A stretch of 64,000 nucleotides of DNA from Sutcliffiella horikoshii (GCF_008180725.1 NZ_VTEV01000004.1:111002-175001); one strand, 5' to 3'. Shown: positions 28,419 through 36,996, counted from the stretch's first letter. Translations and numbers: made by a program. Notes: a model not told the origin generated them from the sequence alone.

Positions 28419-28428
28419 GCCTTCATGT

Positions 28429-28466
28429 AATCAAAAGGGTGCAGTATTCGCCCTTTTGATTTTCTT
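28429..28466 (+). terminator. Terminator between artP and artQ
   Basis: Perfect ten-base stem ATCAAAAGGG / CCCTTTTGAT, then TTTCTT. Partial read-through would give more binding protein than permease. Confidence 0.85.
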
Positions 28467-28492
28467 GTTAATATCAGAATACGGTTTTACAC

Positions 28493-28621
28493 CGCTGATG
28501 ATTTCCGTGCAAGGCTTCGCTTTCCACGGGGCGCTTGGGGAGCCTCCTCGGCAAGCCTGCGGGGTCTCCCCTAAGCGCTACCTCCCGTAGGAGTCTTCGC
28601 CTTTCACTCCAATCATCCGCT
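28493..28621 (-). repeat. ~130 bp palindromic intergenic element, copy D
   Basis: The reverse orientation carries the same core as the bkd copies (GGAGCCTCCTCGGCAAGCC and GCGGGGTCTCC on the plus strand). The ends GATGATT / AATCATC are inverted. It separates artP and artQ. Confidence 0.82.
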
Positions 28622-28686
28622 AGTAAACTGTATTTTCATACTTGCCTTTGCTAATTAGGTAATTTGACAGAAAGGACTGGTAGCAC

Positions 28687-29355
28687 TTGACGATTGACTT
28701 CTTAGATTTTAGCGCCATCACGGGTTCGATGGATTATATTCTTGCCGGTGTGAAGGTTACCCTTCAAGTCGTATCACTAGCAGGGATTATTGGTTTTATC
28801 ATCGGAACGCTGTTGGCATTATGTAAGATTGGTAGAATCAAACTACTTAAAATTTTTGCGGATGTTTATACATCCATTTTCCGAGGAACTCCGCTTGTTC
28901 TTCAATTAATGTTAATATTTTTTGGACTCCCTCAAGCAACTGGCATCACATTTGAACCGGTCACTGCAGCCATCCTTGCATTCGGGTTAAACTCCGGGGC
29001 CTATATTTCGGAAGTTATTCGAGCAGGAATTATGGCGGTTGACAAAGGGCAGCGAGAAGCAGCCATGGCTCTTGGCGTACCATATCGCCAAATGATGAAA
29101 GACATCATTTTACCACAAGCACTGAAAAACATTTTACCAGCACTTATGAATGAATATATTACGCTTACGAAAGAGTCGGCTATTGTTACGGTCATTGGAG
29201 TAATGGACGTTATGAGACGTTCTTTTATGACAGCATCGAATACTTATGCATATTTGGAAGCATTTATTTTCGCTGGACTTATCTATTATTTGTTAGTAAT
29301 GATACTCACGTTAATTGGCAAGCTCATTGAAAGGAGAATGAGACGCTATGATTAA
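28687..29355 (+). CDS. artQ: Amino-acid ABC transporter permease (ArtQ-like)
   Basis: This is the membrane permease of the importer, 222 residues of the HisMQ family with about five transmembrane helices. The EAA loop [25 protein letters not shown] contacts the ATPase. The start is TTG after GAAAGGA; no nearby ATG is in frame. It overlaps artR by 8 bases. The distance to artP is filled by a terminator and repeat copy D. Confidence 0.92.
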   Translation: MTIDFLDFSAITGSMDYILAGVKVTLQVVSLAGIIGFIIGTLLALCKIGRIKLLKIFADVYTSIFRGTPLVLQLMLIFFGLPQATGITFEPVTAAILAFGLNSGAYISEVIRAGIMAVDKGQREAAMALGVPYRQMMKDIILPQALKNILPALMNEYITLTKESAIVTVIGVMDVMRRSFMTASNTYAYLEAFIFAGLIYYLLVMILTLIGKLIERRMRRYD

Positions 29356-30070
29356 AATAGAAGATTTGCATAAGTCCTTTGGCAAGTTAGAGGTGCTAAA
29401 AGGGATATCTACACAAATTAAAGAAGGGGAAGTAGTGGCAATCATAGGGCCTTCTGGTTCTGGAAAGTCCACTTTACTTCGCTGTATGAATCTTTTAGAA
29501 GAGCCAACTTCTGGTCACATTTGGATTAAGGACCAAGACGTTGCAAATAAGAAAACGAACATCAATAAAGTGCGTCAGGATTTAGGAATGGTGTTTCAAC
29601 ACTTTCACTTGTTCCCTCACAAGACAGTTCTAGAAAACTTAACGTATGCTCCGGTTTCTGTAAAAGGAGTATCGAAAAAGGAAGCCGAAGCGAAAGGGTT
29701 GGACTTGCTTGCAAAAGTGGGACTAGCTGAAAAAGCGAAAGAATATCCTAATCGCCTGTCCGGTGGGCAGAAGCAGCGTGTTGCGATTGCACGAGCTCTT
29801 GCGATGGATCCAGAAGTTATGTTGTTTGATGAACCAACTTCCGCCTTGGATCCAGAGATGGTAAAAGAGGTACTGGAAGTAATGAAAGCTCTTGCTCATA
29901 CAGGAATGACGATGGCTATTGTGACACACGAAATGGGCTTTGCACGTGAAGTGGCAGATCGCGTGTTGTTCCTTGATGATGGCATGTTGGTGGAGGATGC
30001 GCCACCTGCTGAGTTTTTTACCACACCTAAAACAGAACGTGCTAAGGTGTTTTTGGAGAAGATGTTATAG
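29348..30070 (+). CDS. artR: Amino-acid ABC transporter ATP-binding protein (ArtR-like)
   Basis: This is the ATPase subunit, 240 residues. Walker A is GPSGSGKST (about 34-42), the Q-loop sits in [11 protein letters not shown], the signature is LSGGQKQR, Walker B is [12 protein letters not shown] and the H-loop is VTHEMGFA. It is typical of the polar amino-acid uptake (GlnQ/ArtR) family. It is translationally coupled to artQ and followed by a strong terminator. Confidence 0.93.
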   Translation: MIKIEDLHKSFGKLEVLKGISTQIKEGEVVAIIGPSGSGKSTLLRCMNLLEEPTSGHIWIKDQDVANKKTNINKVRQDLGMVFQHFHLFPHKTVLENLTYAPVSVKGVSKKEAEAKGLDLLAKVGLAEKAKEYPNRLSGGQKQRVAIARALAMDPEVMLFDEPTSALDPEMVKEVLEVMKALAHTGMTMAIVTHEMGFAREVADRVLFLDDGMLVEDAPPAEFFTTPKTERAKVFLEKML

Positions 30071-30082
30071 GATTGACGAGGG

Positions 30083-30116
30083 ACCAGCTCTATTTTGAAG
30101 AGCTGGTTTTCTATTT
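30083..30116 (+). terminator. Terminator of artPQR
   Basis: Eight-pair stem ACCAGCTC / GAGCTGGT, nine-base loop, followed by TTTCTATTTT. Confidence 0.88.
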
Positions 30117-30120
30117 TAGT

Positions 30121-30521
30121 GTGAGGACAATGTTAGCGTGAAAAAGGGAAACATGGTCTTCATAGGGCGTGTATGAGGACAAAGTTAGCAGAAAAGGAGA
30201 AACACTGTCCTCATAGGGCATGTATGAGGACAAAGTAAGCGTAAAAGGAGAAACATTGTCCTCATAGGGCATGTATGAAGACAAAGTTAGCAGAAAAGGA
30301 GAAACATTGTCCTCATAGGGCATGTATGAGGACAAAGTAAGCGAAAAAAGAGAAACACTGTCCTCATAGGGCATGTATGAGGACAAAGTAAGCGTAAAAG
30401 GAGAAACACTGTCCTCATAGGGCATGTATGAGGACAAAGTTAGCAGAAAAGGAGAAACACTGTCCTCATAGGGCATGTATGAGGACAAAGTAAGCGTAAA
30501 AAGAGAAACATTGTCCTCATA
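30121..30521 (+). repeat. 51-bp tandem repeat array 2
   Basis: Eight units start at 30121, 30173, 30224, 30275, 30326, 30377, 30428 and 30479. Each begins ATGAGGACAAAGT and ends ACTGTCCTCAT plus AGGGCATGT; ATGAGGACA and TGTCCTCAT are perfect inverted repeats. Because 51 is divisible by three, the minus strand shows a false 17-residue-repeat ORF. It fills the gap between the art terminator and msrA. Confidence 0.93.
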
Positions 30522-30602
30522 CAACAGCTTCCCATACATATTTATTCATGCTAACTTAAAACTAACAAATAATAACTCTTCCAAAAGAAAGGAGTACAAA
30601 AT

Positions 30603-31235
30603 ATGACCAATCGCGACCACAACCTTCAAACCGCAACTCTCGGCATGGGCTGATTCTGGGGAACTGATGCCCGGTTCGGGTATTTAAAAGGAATCATCCG
30701 CACAAGGGTAGGCTACGCAGGTGGCACCACGCCTGCACCAACCTATAAACAAATGGGAGATCACACCGAGTGCCTACAAATTGATTATGATCCTACCCAA
30801 ATAACTTTTGATGAGATAACCCGGCATTTTTGGAACTCCCACAATTCTAATCGTGGTAACTATAAGGGGAGACAATATCTGTCTATCTTTTTATTTCATG
30901 AAAATTATCAAAAGGAAGTACTAGAAAAGTTTAAGCAAGAAACCCAAGACACAAACGCACAATTAATAGGAACGGAAATTGCACCAATAGTTCATTTCAC
31001 GCTCGCTGAAGAAAGGCATCAGAAATATTACCTGAAAAGATATTCAAGTGCGACACAAAAGTTACGAGAGCACTTCCCTACCGAAGAGTCATTTACAGAT
31101 TCAACTTTGGTAGCGAGGTTAAACAGTTTTGTGAAAGGATATGGGACCCTTGCTACCTTGAAAGAAGAGATTTTGGTTTGGGATAGGGAAGACGCAGCCA
31201 AGTTAATATCGTTGGTCAATGGATTAAAACGGTAA
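30603..31235 (+). CDS. msrA: Peptide methionine sulfoxide reductase A, candidate selenoprotein (TGA at catalytic codon)
   Basis: MsrA reduces methionine-S-sulfoxide in oxidised proteins. Reading from ATG 30603 (AAAGGAG eight bases upstream) gives a 210-residue protein. Codon 17, TGA at 30651-30653, falls exactly where MsrA has its catalytic Cys: the motif reads GMG-U-FWG instead of GCFWG. The frame stays open for 193 more codons with intact MsrA motifs: VGYAGGTTPAPTY, GDHTE, GNYKGRQYLS and EERHQKYYLKR. A SECIS-like hairpin follows the TGA. Only one Cys (C57) remains, so no classical resolving Cys. A ~50-residue C-terminal extension follows the core. Alternatives are a nonsense mutation or sequencing error; translation from ATG 30753 would lack the active site. 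Confidence 0.8.
30651..30684 (+). promoter_or_regulatory. UGA codon with bacterial SECIS-like hairpin
   Basis: TGA (30651-30653) is followed after 12 bases by stem GATGCCCG (30666-30673), loop GTT and CGGGTATT (30677-30684). This gives eight pairs including two G-U wobbles. The loop starts 20 bases after the TGA and its first base is G. This fits the described bacterial SECIS features (apical loop 16-37 nt from UGA, G among the first two loop bases, short stem). Confidence 0.7.
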
Positions 31236-31340
31236 ATTGGTTTGCACGCTGGCTAATCTATTAATAGGAAATGGATGAAAACACTCATAAGCGGTATTTA
31301 ACTGCTGCGGAGTGCCTTGATCCAAGACTTCTATTTGACC

Positions 31341-31600
31341 GAAGCTTAAGTGAGTGCATTCCTTCGGTCGTATAGAGCCTTTCTATACGCCAGAAGCTCA
31401 TGTGAAAGTATCACTTCAGTCGTATAGAGCTCTTCTATACGCCCGAAGCTCAAGTGAAAGTAGCTCTTCAGTAATATAGAGCCCTTCTATACGCCCGAAG
31501 CTCAAGTAAAAGCATCCCTTCAGTCGTATAGAGCCCTTCTATACGCCCGAAGCTTAAATAAAAACACCCCTTCAGTCATATAGAACCCTACAACCACCTC
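31341..31600 (+). repeat. 52-bp tandem repeat array 3 (different sequence family)
   Basis: Units start at 31341, 31393, 31445, 31497 and 31549. Each contains GAAGCTCAAGTGAAAG, CTTCAGTCGTATAGAG and CCCTTCTATACGCCC. The inner CGTATAGA / TCTATACG form a hairpin. The period equals the other arrays although the sequence differs. It occupies most of the msrA-pepF gap; about 100 bases on each side show nothing else. Confidence 0.9.
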
Positions 31601-31708
31601 CCAAGATTCATTTTCAATATAGAAATAGTGTTATTACCCGATGTATAGAAAAAGCTGGAAAACAAACACTAACCCTTAGCAGAAAACTAAGGGAGGACCA
31701 CAATAAAA

Positions 31709-33580
31709 ATGAAAATCACACGAATTATTACATCACTATTAATAACCGTCATGCTAAGCTTCACCACAATTCTAACCTACGCAGAAAGCCCAACCTACAA
31801 ATCGCGGACAGATATTCCAACTGCATATAAATGGAATCTCCAGACTCTATATAAGAATGAAACGCAATGGAAACAGGATGTATATAAAGCTAAAAAGTTG
31901 GCGGACCGTTTTGCCAAAAAAGAAGAAAAGCTGGACAACGACATTCAAATCCTACACTTACTCGAGGATTACTTTGAGCTGTTTCGTTTGATGGAAAAAA
32001 TCTTTGTCTATTCCCGTATCAATCTGGATGTGGATATTAGCAATACTTCAGCTCAAGCCTTATCTGATGAAGGCCAAAACATGATGATATATGTGGTGGA
32101 GCGGACGGCATGGTTTTCGAATGAATTACAGGAAATAGAAAAGGACCAATGGGAAAAACTCATGAAAAGTCCGAAACTAACGCCTTATTACAGTCACTTA
32201 CAAGACACCTATGATGAAAAAATCCATTCCTTGCCTCCGGAAATGGAAAAGATTCTAATAAAGACGATGCCAATTGTAAATGCACCTAGCGAGCTTTTTA
32301 CGATGATGTCTAAAGACCTTGTCCTCCCAAGTTTTAAGGTAAAGGATAAAGTGTATGAAATGTCAGCACCTTTATATTCTGTCTATATGTCGAGCAAGGA
32401 CAGGGAAGTGAGGAAGGCTGCTTTCCAAACGTATTACCAGACCCTTAGAAACTACCAGGATACCTTTGCTTCCATGCTTGCCAATGTCGTAAAGGCGAAT
32501 AACTTTTTTGCTACAACGAGGAATTATCCCTCCTCATTAGAAGCACATTTAGAGGGGAACGATATTGACCCGAAGGTTTACACCCAACTCATTGACACTG
32601 TAGAAGGAGGACTTCCGCTATTTCATCGGTATCTAAAATTAAAAGAAAAATATGTTGGCATCGACGACTCCATGCATATGTACGATTTGTCTGCCCCGTC
32701 TCCTTATACCAAAGAGGAAAAGATTCCATATGAGGAGGCAAAGGAAATAGTCATAAAGGGATTATCGCCAATAGGAGAGGCATATATTAAAATGCTATCC
32801 AAGGGGCTCTCTTCAAATTGGGTGGATGTTTATAACACACCTGGTAAAGCAACAGGGGCTTATCAGATTGGTTCGTATGATTCCCATCCATTTGTGTTAT
32901 TAAATTATCAGGGGCTTCCAAGCGACGTATTGACTCTCGCCCATGAGATGGGACATGCGATGCATTCTTATTTTTCCAATGAAAATCAGCCTTATCAAGA
33001 TGCAAGATATGTGACGTTTACGGCGGAGGTTTCTTCAACCTTGCAGGAGCATCTTCTTCATAAGCAATTGATGGATGAAGCAAAAACGAAAGAAGAAAAG
33101 ATTCATGCTCTCTATCAATACTTAGAGGACTTTCGGGTAACGCTATTCCGTCAGACGCAATTTGCGGAGTTTGAAAAGATTATCCACGAAATGGGGCAAA
33201 ATGAAAAACCGTTACATGCAGAAGCTATTAAATCAGTCTATTATGATTTAAATAAAAAGTATTATGGAAAGGACATGAACGTGGATAAGGAAATTTCCAT
33301 GGAATGGGCCAGAGTACCGCATTTCTTCCATTCCAGTTTCTACACGTACCAATATGCAACAAGTTTTGCTGCATCCGCAGCGCTTGCAGAGCAATTGGAA
33401 GAAGGGGGAACTGATGCGCAGAATAAGATTGTGAAAGAGCTATTTTCTTCAGGTGGCAGCTTACCACCAATTGATATTTTGAAACGGGCAGGAGTGGATA
33501 TGAGTAAAAAAGAGCCGATTGAGGAATCGTTGAAACGATTTGAAGAGCTGGTCAATGAATTTGAGGAGCTATTGCACTAG
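31709..33580 (+). CDS. Exported oligoendopeptidase F (M3 family)
   Basis: This is a zinc metallopeptidase of the M3B/PepF family, 623 residues. The zinc motif is H412-E-M-G-H416 in LAHEMGHAMH, with the third ligand Glu in FTAEVSSTLQEHLL. It starts with a signal peptide (basic MKITR, hydrophobic IITSLLITVMLSFTTILTY, AES cleavage site), whereas most PepF proteins are cytosolic. No sortase or lipobox motif is seen. It presumably trims extracellular peptides. The ribosome site AAGGGAGGA is strong. Flanked by array 3 and yqjA. Confidence 0.9.
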   Translation: MKITRIITSLLITVMLSFTTILTYAESPTYKSRTDIPTAYKWNLQTLYKNETQWKQDVYKAKKLADRFAKKEEKLDNDIQILHLLEDYFELFRLMEKIFVYSRINLDVDISNTSAQALSDEGQNMMIYVVERTAWFSNELQEIEKDQWEKLMKSPKLTPYYSHLQDTYDEKIHSLPPEMEKILIKTMPIVNAPSELFTMMSKDLVLPSFKVKDKVYEMSAPLYSVYMSSKDREVRKAAFQTYYQTLRNYQDTFASMLANVVKANNFFATTRNYPSSLEAHLEGNDIDPKVYTQLIDTVEGGLPLFHRYLKLKEKYVGIDDSMHMYDLSAPSPYTKEEKIPYEEAKEIVIKGLSPIGEAYIKMLSKGLSSNWVDVYNTPGKATGAYQIGSYDSHPFVLLNYQGLPSDVLTLAHEMGHAMHSYFSNENQPYQDARYVTFTAEVSSTLQEHLLHKQLMDEAKTKEEKIHALYQYLEDFRVTLFRQTQFAEFEKIIHEMGQNEKPLHAEAIKSVYYDLNKKYYGKDMNVDKEISMEWARVPHFFHSSFYTYQYATSFAASAALAEQLEEGGTDAQNKIVKELFSSGGSLPPIDILKRAGVDMSKKEPIEESLKRFEELVNEFEELLH

Positions 33581-33673
33581 TACCGATAAATAAGTAAACA
33601 ACTCCCTCCAATTTTCATGTATAGTAGTACTATGTGATATATTGAACAAACGAAAGTCGGGAGAGTTTTATGT

Positions 33674-34639
33674 ATGAGAAAATTTAAAATCGGATACCGA
33701 ACAGCAAAGACGGCCCTCGGTACAGGGATTGCAATCAGTATTGCACAGTTATTGAACCTGGACTTTTACGCATCAGCTGGGATCATTGCAATCCTCTGTA
33801 TCCAAAATACAGTAAGGAAGTCATGGAAAGTGGCAACTGCTCGTTTTATCGCATGCTCCTTAAGTCTTTTATTCGGCTTTGTGTTCTTTGAGTTGTTAGG
33901 TTACAATCCGGTATCGATAGCACTTCTTTTGTTATTTTTTATACCTGTTACGGTGATGCTCAGAATCACAGAGGGTATAGCAACCAGTTCCGTCATACTT
34001 CTTCATGTGTATTCAGTTGAAGCTTATTCATTAGGACTTGTCATCAATGAACTAAGCATCATTTTCATAGGTATAGGGGTCGCTCTCATTATGAATACTT
34101 ACATGCCGAGTGTTGAAAAGGAATTGAAAAGCTACCAGTTGCAAGTGGAGGAAAACTTTCATAAGGTGTTTTCAGAGATAGCCCATTTTCTTCGTCATGG
34201 TGATCGTGGATGGGGTGGGCAAGAGATACCTGAAACAAATAAAATATTAAAAGAAGCGAAGAGTCTGGCCTTCCGTGATGTGGAAAATCACTTCAGACGG
34301 GAGGAAAATCATCATTATTTTTATTTTAAAATGAGGGAAAAGCAGCTGGATGTCATGGAACGGATGCTTCCTATAGTTGCTACAATAGAACATAATGTGG
34401 AACAGGCTCATATGGTATCAGATTTTATAGAGGATCTTGAGCATGCTATTCACGCAGGAAATACTGCTTATCTTTTCTTGCAACGCTTGCGCGATATGCA
34501 CGAAACCTTTCAAGAAATGCCGCTTCCAAAATCCCGTGAAGAGTTTGAGACGAGAGCAGCTCTTCGTCATCTCTTAAAAGAATTTGAACAATACTTAATA
34601 CTTAAAAGTGATTTTATCGGTTTGGAAACTACGAAGTAA
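33674..34639 (+). CDS. yqjA: YqjA-like membrane protein (aromatic acid exporter family)
   Basis: The 321 residues belong to the ArAE_1/DUF939 group of inner-membrane proteins related to aromatic acid exporters. The N-terminal half has about four to six hydrophobic segments (TGIAISIAQLL, YASAGIIAILC, FIACSLSLLFGFVFF, VSIALLLLFFIPVTVML, LSIIFIGIGVALIMN). The C-terminal cytoplasmic half is helical and charged. Synteny matches B. subtilis yqjA, of unknown function. The location two genes before an aromatic degradation cluster may be chance, since yqjA is conserved here anyway. Confidence 0.85.
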   Translation: MRKFKIGYRTAKTALGTGIAISIAQLLNLDFYASAGIIAILCIQNTVRKSWKVATARFIACSLSLLFGFVFFELLGYNPVSIALLLLFFIPVTVMLRITEGIATSSVILLHVYSVEAYSLGLVINELSIIFIGIGVALIMNTYMPSVEKELKSYQLQVEENFHKVFSEIAHFLRHGDRGWGGQEIPETNKILKEAKSLAFRDVENHFRREENHHYFYFKMREKQLDVMERMLPIVATIEHNVEQAHMVSDFIEDLEHAIHAGNTAYLFLQRLRDMHETFQEMPLPKSREEFETRAALRHLLKEFEQYLILKSDFIGLETTK

Positions 34640-34696
34640 GCGAATGGAATGGACATCTTTCAACCACACTATACCTAAAAGGTAGGAGGATGGAAG

Positions 34697-35203
34697 ATGT
34701 TCATTTTTTCATTAATTTTCGCACTGGTGACTTCCCCACTCTGGCCGCTTGGACCAAATCCTCTTCCAGGCGATCCATATATTATTGTTAATAAACAGAC
34801 CAATCAGCTTGCATACTTTCAAGGGGAAGAATTGAAAGAAGTCCATACAGTAGCCACAGGTAAATCGAAAGAACTGACACCTGAGGGTGAGTTCACCATT
34901 ACGGTAAAAGCAATTAACCCATACTATCGCAAAAAAGATATTGCTGGCGGCGATCCAAAGAATCCCCTTGGCACAAGATGGATCGGATTTGATGCAGAAG
35001 ATACCGACGGCAGGACGTATGGAGTGCATGGTACGAACAATCCATACTCCATTGGAGGCTATGTGACACAAGGGTGTATTCGGTTGGAAAATAAAAATGT
35101 GGAAGCTTTGTTCGACAGGGTGCCTGTGGGGACGAAAATATGGATATTGAAAACAGGGAAAACTTTTGAAGAGCTTGGGAAAGAGAAGGGTGTATTGAGG
35201 TGA
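34697..35203 (+). CDS. L,D-transpeptidase (YkuD domain)
   Basis: This cell-wall cross-linking or anchoring enzyme has 168 residues. A short hydrophobic N-terminus (MFIFSLIFALVTSPLWPL) acts as signal or anchor. The YkuD domain begins at PYIIVNKQTNQLAYF and contains the catalytic motif HGTNNPYSIGGYVTQGCIRL, with nucleophile C127 and its His. There is no LysM domain. The start codon lies within a possible hairpin formed by GGACATCTT (about 34650) and AAGATGTTC (34693-34701), which would mask the GGAGG site. Confidence 0.92.
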   Translation: MFIFSLIFALVTSPLWPLGPNPLPGDPYIIVNKQTNQLAYFQGEELKEVHTVATGKSKELTPEGEFTITVKAINPYYRKKDIAGGDPKNPLGTRWIGFDAEDTDGRTYGVHGTNNPYSIGGYVTQGCIRLENKNVEALFDRVPVGTKIWILKTGKTFEELGKEKGVLR

Positions 35204-35242
35204 ACAATTGGTAGTTCCTCTACTTTTTAATTTTATATAAGA

Positions 35243-35277
35243 GTCAGTTCTTTTTTTAAAAAGAACTGGCTTTTTTT
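35243..35277 (+). terminator. Terminator after the L,D-transpeptidase gene
   Basis: Stem GTCAGTTCTTTTT / AAAAAGAACTGGC, followed by T7. Confidence 0.9.
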
Positions 35278-35307
35278 ATTGAGATTTCACTATTTGAAAT
35301 TTTCTAA

Positions 35308-35336
35308 TTGTTTTGATAAATATTTCACCCTATAGT
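35308..35336 (+). promoter_or_regulatory. Candidate sigma-A promoter of the aromatic degradation cluster
   Basis: TTGTTT, 17 bases, TATAGT, about 90 bases upstream of the monooxygenase gene. A short GAAATTTTC palindrome lies directly upstream at 35296. Confidence 0.5.
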
Positions 35337-35428
35337 TTAGGAAGACAGTTTGTATGGAGGTGAACCTACATATTCTTGGAGACAGAGTGCAACAAAATGA
35401 AAGCGATTTCAAAAGAGGGGGAAATGGA

Positions 35429-36904
35429 ATGGGAATCAGGACAGGGGAGCAATACATTAACTCTTTAAGAACAAGAAAGCCTGAAGTCTGGCTTGGTGGT
35501 CGGAAAGTAGAGGATTTATATAACGAAGATGTGTTCAAGCAGCCAATTCATGAAATTGCCAAACTTTATGACATGCAGTTTGATCCCAAGTATCAGGATA
35601 AGATCACGCATGTGTGTGAAGAAACAGGGGAACGAGTGAATAACGCGTTTCTTGTACCTAGGTCCCATGAAGATATCATGGCCCGCAGCAGATTGTTTGA
35701 AGCTTATGCACGTGCAACATTCGGACTGATGGGAAGAACTCCGGATTTCTTGAATGTAGTGGTTACTTCAATGGCAAGCAACTCCTGGTTTTTGGATAAA
35801 TACAATCCGGATTGGTCCGTAAATATACGAAACTATTACCGTCATATCAGGGATAATGATTTATTTTTAACACATGCCATCATTAATCCGCAAAATGATC
35901 GAAGTAAAGCTTCCTATGAACAAAAGGATTTGTTTACCCATTTAGGGACCGTAAAAGAAACGAAGAATGGGTTAGTTGTTAGAGGTGCCAAAATGTTGGC
36001 AACATTAGCTCCTATCACAGATGAAGTGATTATCTACTCTTTCCCAGGCTTCCAACCGGGTGATGAGAGGTATGCACTTGCATTTGCCATTCCTATTGAT
36101 ACACCAGGATTACGTATTATTTGCCGTGAGCCGATGCAGGATGGAAAACGATCTGTATTTGATCATCCGTTGGCTTCTAGGTACGAAGAAATGGATGCTA
36201 TCCTTGCGTTTGACGATGTTTCGGTGCCGTGGGACAGAGTATTCATGTATAACAATGTGGAAGCGGCCAATTCCTTATATCCAATGACAGGAATTGCTCA
36301 GCAGCCTGCGCATCAGTCAGGGGTCAGAGGTTATGTGAAACTAGCCTTTGCAACAGAGGTCGCATGTAAAGTAGCGGATTCCATTGGAGTAGATGGATTT
36401 TTGAATGTACAAAATGATCTTGGTGAGCTGGTTCAAGCGGTAGAAACAATTCGAGCACTATTGCGTGTATCAGAATATGAGTACGAAGTGACAAAGGATG
36501 GAGAATACCGTCCTGCACCGGCACCTCTTGAAACAATTAGAGGCCTATTACCGAAAATGTACCCACGGGCAATCGAAGTGATGCAAATTATTGGAGCAGG
36601 TGGTTTGCTGATGTCTCCTACAGGTGCCGACTTTGAAAATACGGAATTACGCCCTGATTTGGACAAATATTTTGGAGGACGAGAAGGAGTGTCGGCAGAA
36701 GAGCGTGTTCGCATATTTAAGCTTGCATGGGACCTTTGCGGAGAAGCTTTCGGCCAACGCTTATTGCAATATGAACGATATTATACCGGGGATCCAATCA
36801 GAAAAAGAGCAATTTTTTATAATCAATACAAGCGTAAGAGTAAATTCGATATGGCTGAACAAGCTCTGAAGGATACAGCGAAACCAGAAAAAAATCTCAT
36901 ATAA
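35429..36904 (+). CDS. HpaB-type flavin-dependent monooxygenase, probable anthranilate 3-monooxygenase
   Basis: This is the large oxygenase component of a two-component FADH2-using aromatic hydroxylase (4-hydroxyphenylacetate 3-hydroxylase family), 491 residues. It has the family start [14 protein letters not shown], central [31 protein letters not shown] and a C-terminal [13 protein letters not shown]. The ATG at 35429 follows GAGGGGG with 8-base spacing; an upstream ATG gives an unsupported 25-residue extension. Because the next genes degrade 3-hydroxyanthranilate, the likely substrate is anthranilate, as for the Geobacillus thermodenitrificans enzyme GTNG_3160. The flavin reductase partner is not in the cluster. 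4-Hydroxyphenylacetate is an alternative substrate. Confidence 0.8.
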   Translation: MGIRTGEQYINSLRTRKPEVWLGGRKVEDLYNEDVFKQPIHEIAKLYDMQFDPKYQDKITHVCEETGERVNNAFLVPRSHEDIMARSRLFEAYARATFGLMGRTPDFLNVVVTSMASNSWFLDKYNPDWSVNIRNYYRHIRDNDLFLTHAIINPQNDRSKASYEQKDLFTHLGTVKETKNGLVVRGAKMLATLAPITDEVIIYSFPGFQPGDERYALAFAIPIDTPGLRIICREPMQDGKRSVFDHPLASRYEEMDAILAFDDVSVPWDRVFMYNNVEAANSLYPMTGIAQQPAHQSGVRGYVKLAFATEVACKVADSIGVDGFLNVQNDLGELVQAVETIRALLRVSEYEYEVTKDGEYRPAPAPLETIRGLLPKMYPRAIEVMQIIGAGGLLMSPTGADFENTELRPDLDKYFGGREGVSAEERVRIFKLAWDLCGEAFGQRLLQYERYYTGDPIRKRAIFYNQYKRKSKFDMAEQALKDTAKPEKNLI

Positions 36905-36924
36905 ATAAAGGGAAATGGCGTTCT

Positions 36925-36956
36925 TTGTATAAATATTAGAATATTAGTTATATTCT
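36925..36956 (+). promoter_or_regulatory. iclR promoter with overlapping inverted repeat
   Basis: TTGTAT (36925-36930), 18 bases, TATATT (36949-36954). The perfect inverted repeat AGAATAT-TAGTT-ATATTCT (36938-36956) covers the spacer and -10, so it is a candidate autoregulatory operator for the IclR protein. Confidence 0.45.
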
Positions 36957-36996
36957 GATATTTATTGTAGAACTTTGATGAAAAAGGGGCGAAGAC

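Noticed and set aside
28402..28590. 62-residue ORF after artP
   Set aside because: It covers the artP end, the terminator and repeat copy D; such ORFs recur in all copies of the element as artefacts of its GC-rich core.
30111..30539. Minus-strand ORF of 142 residues with 17-residue repeats
   Set aside because: It is a direct result of a 51-bp non-coding tandem array. It has no ribosome site, and sister arrays with a 52-bp period cannot be coding.
30753..31235. Short MsrA ORF starting at ATG 30753
   Set aside because: This start would delete the active-site region. The upstream frame is continuous with MsrA homology, has a good ribosome site, and is broken only by the TGA at the catalytic codon.
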